A stretch of DNA of 7,103 bases from DASVFB01 sp045806505 (GTDB lineage: Bacteria > Actinomycetota > Thermoleophilia > Gaiellales > Gaiellaceae): the NCBI GenBank assembly GCA_045806505.1, contig JBJMJE010000059.1, positions 1 through 7,103 of the forward strand. Direction: 5' to 3'. Under the pieces are notes generated by a model, which saw nothing but the letters and a program-made list of their open reading frames with translations, ran no database searches and was not told the DNA's origin. Made by a program: the position numbers and the translations under genes. Below, in pieces: positions 4,969 to 7,103 of this stretch (position 1 is its first letter; each line of letters begins with the position of its first letter).

Positions 4969-6332
4969 TACTCGGACTCGCCCCAGCTCTCGAGCTTCTG
5001 GCGCAGGTCGCGCAGGAAGCGTCCGGCGAGCGCGCCGTCGACGAGCCGGTGGTCGTACGTCAGCGTGAGGTTCATGATCGGCCGGATCGCGATCACGTCC
5101 TGGCCGTGCTCGTCCTGCACGACCCACGGGCGCTTCACGACCGCGTACGTGCCGAGGATCCCGGCCTGCGGCTGGCTGATGATCGGCGTGCCGTGGAACG
5201 TGCCGTAGCCGCCGGGGTTCGTGATCGTGAACGTGCCACCCTGCACGTCGTCGGGGAGCAGCTTCTTGTCGCGCGCGCGCTGTGCGAGGTCGGTGACGCC
5301 GCGCGCGATGCCGAGCAGGTTCAGTCCCTCGACGTTCTTCAGCACCGGGACGATCAGCCCCTTGCCGTCCGCGAGCTCGACGGCGTAGCCGAGGTTGACG
5401 TGCTTGCGCGTGACGATCTGGTCGCCGCGGATCTCGCCGTTGATCCACGGGTACTCGCGCAGGGTCTCGACGACGGCGCGCGAGACGAACGCGAGGTACG
5501 TCGGGTTGACGCCGTAGTCGTTCTGGAACTGCTTTTTCAGCTTCGCGCGGATCGCGACGACGTTCGACATGTCGACCTCGATCGCGCTCGTGACGTGTGC
5601 GGCGGTGTCGAGCGAGCGGCGCATGTGGTCGGCGATGCCGCGGCGCATCGCGTTCATCGGCTCGAGCGTCTCGCCCGGTTGTGCTGCCGCGGGTCGCGGC
5701 TGCGCCTGCGGCTTGGGAGCGGCCGCGGCCTGCGGCTGCGGTGTCGGCGGCGCGGCCGGCTGAGCCGGCGTTTCGGCAGGCGCCTCGGTGGTGGGCGCAG
5801 GAGCGCCGCTCTCGATGAACGCGAGGATGTCCTTCTTCGTGACGCGTCCGCCGCGGCCGGTGCCCGGCACCTGGCCCGGGTCGACGCCGTGTTCCGACGC
5901 GATCTTCGCGACGACCGGCGAGACGAAGGTCTTGCCGTTGGCTGCGCCGTCGGCTTGCGCCGGCTGAGCCTTCGGCGCCGCGGGTGTCGGCGTCTCGGCG
6001 GAGGACGGCGCCTCGCTCTCGCGTGCGGCCTGTTCGGTCGGCGGCGCGGGCGCAGGCTCGGCAGGCGCCGGGGGCGCACCGCCCTCGGGCCCGATCGTCG
6101 CCAGCTTCGTGCCGACCTCGACCGTCTCGCCCTCCTGGACGAGGATCTCCTGCAGCACGCCGCTTCCCGGCGACGGCACCTCCGTGTCGACCTTGTCGGT
6201 CGAGATCTCGAGCAGGCTCTCGTCGGCCTCGACAGGATCGCCGACGTTCTTCAGCCATTTCGTGATCGTCCCTTCGGAGACGGACACGCCCATCTGCGGC
6301 ATGACGACCTCGACGCCGGACGTCGTGGCCAT
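4965..6332 (-). CDS. Dihydrolipoamide acyltransferase, E2 of a 2-oxoacid dehydrogenase complex
   Basis: E2 is the core of the complex: its lipoyl arm takes the acyl group from E1 and passes it to CoA. The 455 residues show one lipoyl domain (about 6-82) with the lipoylated lysine Lys47 in STDKVDT and an Ala/Pro/Glu-rich linker (84-133). A peripheral-subunit-binding domain follows (136-174, FVSPVVAKIASEHGVD to GRGGRVTKKDIL), then a second Ala/Pro/Gln-rich linker (176-221). The catalytic acetyltransferase-type domain (about 224-452) ends with the DHRLVDG motif containing His428 and Asp432. The ATG at 6332 overlaps the E1-beta stop as TGATG. The E1-beta neighbour favours the branched-chain or two-subunit pyruvate type over 2-oxoglutarate dehydrogenase, which normally has a single-chain E1; the substrate cannot be decided here. 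LipB encoded two genes downstream would modify Lys47. Confidence 0.95.
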   Translation of the reverse strand: MATTSGVEVVMPQMGVSVSEGTITKWLKNVGDPVEADESLLEISTDKVDTEVPSPGSGVLQEILVQEGETVEVGTKLATIGPEGGAPPAPAEPAPAPPTEQAARESEAPSSAETPTPAAPKAQPAQADGAANGKTFVSPVVAKIASEHGVDPGQVPGTGRGGRVTKKDILAFIESGAPAPTTEAPAETPAQPAAPPTPQPQAAAAPKPQAQPRPAAAQPGETLEPMNAMRRGIADHMRRSLDTAAHVTSAIEVDMSNVVAIRAKLKKQFQNDYGVNPTYLAFVSRAVVETLREYPWINGEIRGDQIVTRKHVNLGYAVELADGKGLIVPVLKNVEGLNLLGIARGVTDLAQRARDKKLLPDDVQGGTFTITNPGGYGTFHGTPIISQPQAGILGTYAVVKRPWVVQDEHGQDVIAIRPIMNLTLTYDHRLVDGALAGRFLRDLRQKLESWGESEY

Positions 6333-7103
6333 CAGTACGCCGCCAACTCCCGGAGGCCCGCGGCGACGTCGTCGACCTGCGGGATGAACGCCTTCTCGAG
6401 CGCAGGCGAGAACGGCACGGGCGTGTCGGGCGCCGTGATGCGCTTAACCGGCGCGTCGAGATCCTCGAACGCCTCCTCCGCGATCGTCGCGGCGATCTCG
6501 GCCCCGAAGCCGCCGGTGCGAGTGTCTTCGTGCAGCACCAGCACCTTCGACGTCTTCCGCGCCGACTCGAGGACCGCCTTCTTGTCCCACGGCATCACCG
6601 TGCGCAGGTCGACGATCTCGATCGAGACGTCGTCGCGCTCGAGTTGCTTCGCGGCCTCGTCGGCGGTGTAGACCATCGCGCCCCACGTGATCACGGAGAT
6701 GTCCTCTCCCTCGCGGTGGATGCGCGCCTTGCCGATCGGCACCGTGTACCGCTCGTCGGGCACCTCCGCCTTGATGCGGCGGTAGAGGTGCTTGTGCTCG
6801 AAGTAGAGGACCGGGTTCGGGTCCTCGATTGCGCTGATGAGCAGTCCCTTCGCGTCCTCCGGTGTCGCGGGGCACACGCACTTCAGCCCGGGGATGTGCG
6901 CGAACGACGACTCCGGGTTCTGCGAATGGAAGGGTCCGCCGGAGAAGCCGCCGCCCGACGGTAGGCGCACGGTGATGGGCACCGGAGTGCCCGCGCGCCA
7001 GCGCTGCTTTGCGGCGACAGTGACGAGGTGATCCCACGCGCACGAGATGAAATCCGCGAACTGCATCTCGGCAACAGGGCGCATGCCCATCATCGCGGCG
7101 CCC
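6332..7103 (-). CDS. 2-oxoacid dehydrogenase E1 component, beta subunit (5' partial)
   Basis: E1-beta pairs with E1-alpha to bind thiamine diphosphate and decarboxylate a 2-oxoacid, passing the acyl group to the E2 lipoyl arm. The frame is open to the right edge (256 residues visible). The ATG at 7093 is internal, since GAAMMGMRPVAEMQFADF is the conserved interior of the pyrimidine-binding domain, so roughly 70-85 N-terminal residues are missing. Visible signatures are GGGFSGGPFHSQNPE, with the conserved HSQ histidine, then HIPGLKCVCPATPEDAKGLL and DPNPVLYFEHKHLYRR. A transketolase-type C-terminal domain follows, from about residue 130 to the end. The sequence style fits branched-chain 2-oxoacid dehydrogenase E1-beta (BkdB-like) best, with pyruvate dehydrogenase PdhB the alternative. 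An E1-alpha gene is expected just beyond the window edge. The TGA overlaps the E2 ATG by one base, implying coupled translation. Confidence 0.93.
   Translation of the reverse strand, partial: GAAMMGMRPVAEMQFADFISCAWDHLVTVAAKQRWRAGTPVPITVRLPSGGGFSGGPFHSQNPESSFAHIPGLKCVCPATPEDAKGLLISAIEDPNPVLYFEHKHLYRRIKAEVPDERYTVPIGKARIHREGEDISVITWGAMVYTADEAAKQLERDDVSIEIVDLRTVMPWDKKAVLESARKTSKVLVLHEDTRTGGFGAEIAATIAEEAFEDLDAPVKRITAPDTPVPFSPALEKAFIPQVDDVAAGLRELAAY

Noticed and set aside
5680..6100. Repetitive-looking GC-rich DNA in the E2 gene
   Set aside because: It encodes the Ala/Pro/Gln-rich flexible linkers normal for E2 proteins; there is no regular repeat unit and no CRISPR-like spacing.
5049..6671. A 540-codon open frame on the + strand opposite E2 and E1-beta
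   Set aside because: It is composition-driven: Arg-, Leu- and Asp-rich, without domain pattern, and wholly antisense to two confidently identified genes.

Overview
The window is very GC-rich and densely packed. It has strongly GC-biased third codon positions, frequent GTG starts, and little Shine-Dalgarno signal at the intergenic starts. Together with the gene content this points to a high-GC actinobacterium, most likely a deep-branching soil lineage such as Thermoleophilia (Gaiellales or Solirubrobacterales). The taxonomic placement is inference from style and content, not from a marker gene.

Left part (1-1467, + strand). The C-terminal part of a large secreted or surface protein enters from the left edge. 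It has an immunoglobulin-like NEW3-type domain followed by an amidotransferase-like flavodoxin-fold domain, and ends at a clear hairpin terminator. A small secreted protein of 112 residues follows. Its GTG start sits six bases behind a TATGCT box, so its mRNA is probably leaderless. Its stop codon interlocks with that of lipA on the other strand in the tetranucleotide CTAG.

Middle part (1464-4206). lipA (lipoyl synthase) runs on the minus strand. From a 32-base divergent spacer, a two-gene + strand operon runs the other way. It encodes a 140-residue membrane-anchored extracytoplasmic protein and a polytopic membrane protein that looks like a GT-C glycosyltransferase. The second gene runs 137 bases antisense into the 3' end of lipB.

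Right part (4070-7103, minus strand). A tightly coupled operon reads E1-beta (partial, entering from the right edge), E2 lipoyl-acyltransferase, a small DUF2007-like protein, then lipB (octanoyltransferase). Every junction overlaps, by 1, 4 and 4 bases.

How it fits together. LipB transfers octanoate from acyl carrier protein to the lipoyl domain of E2, LipA inserts the two sulfurs, and the lipoylated E2 then serves the E1 component of a 2-oxoacid dehydrogenase (branched-chain or pyruvate type). The window therefore holds a substrate enzyme plus its cofactor-installing pair. The small DUF2007-like gene is embedded in that operon, and an unrelated membrane-protein operon separates lipA from lipB. 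The embedded small gene and the interrupting operon are the most interesting points. I see no mobile element, CRISPR array, tRNA or rRNA.
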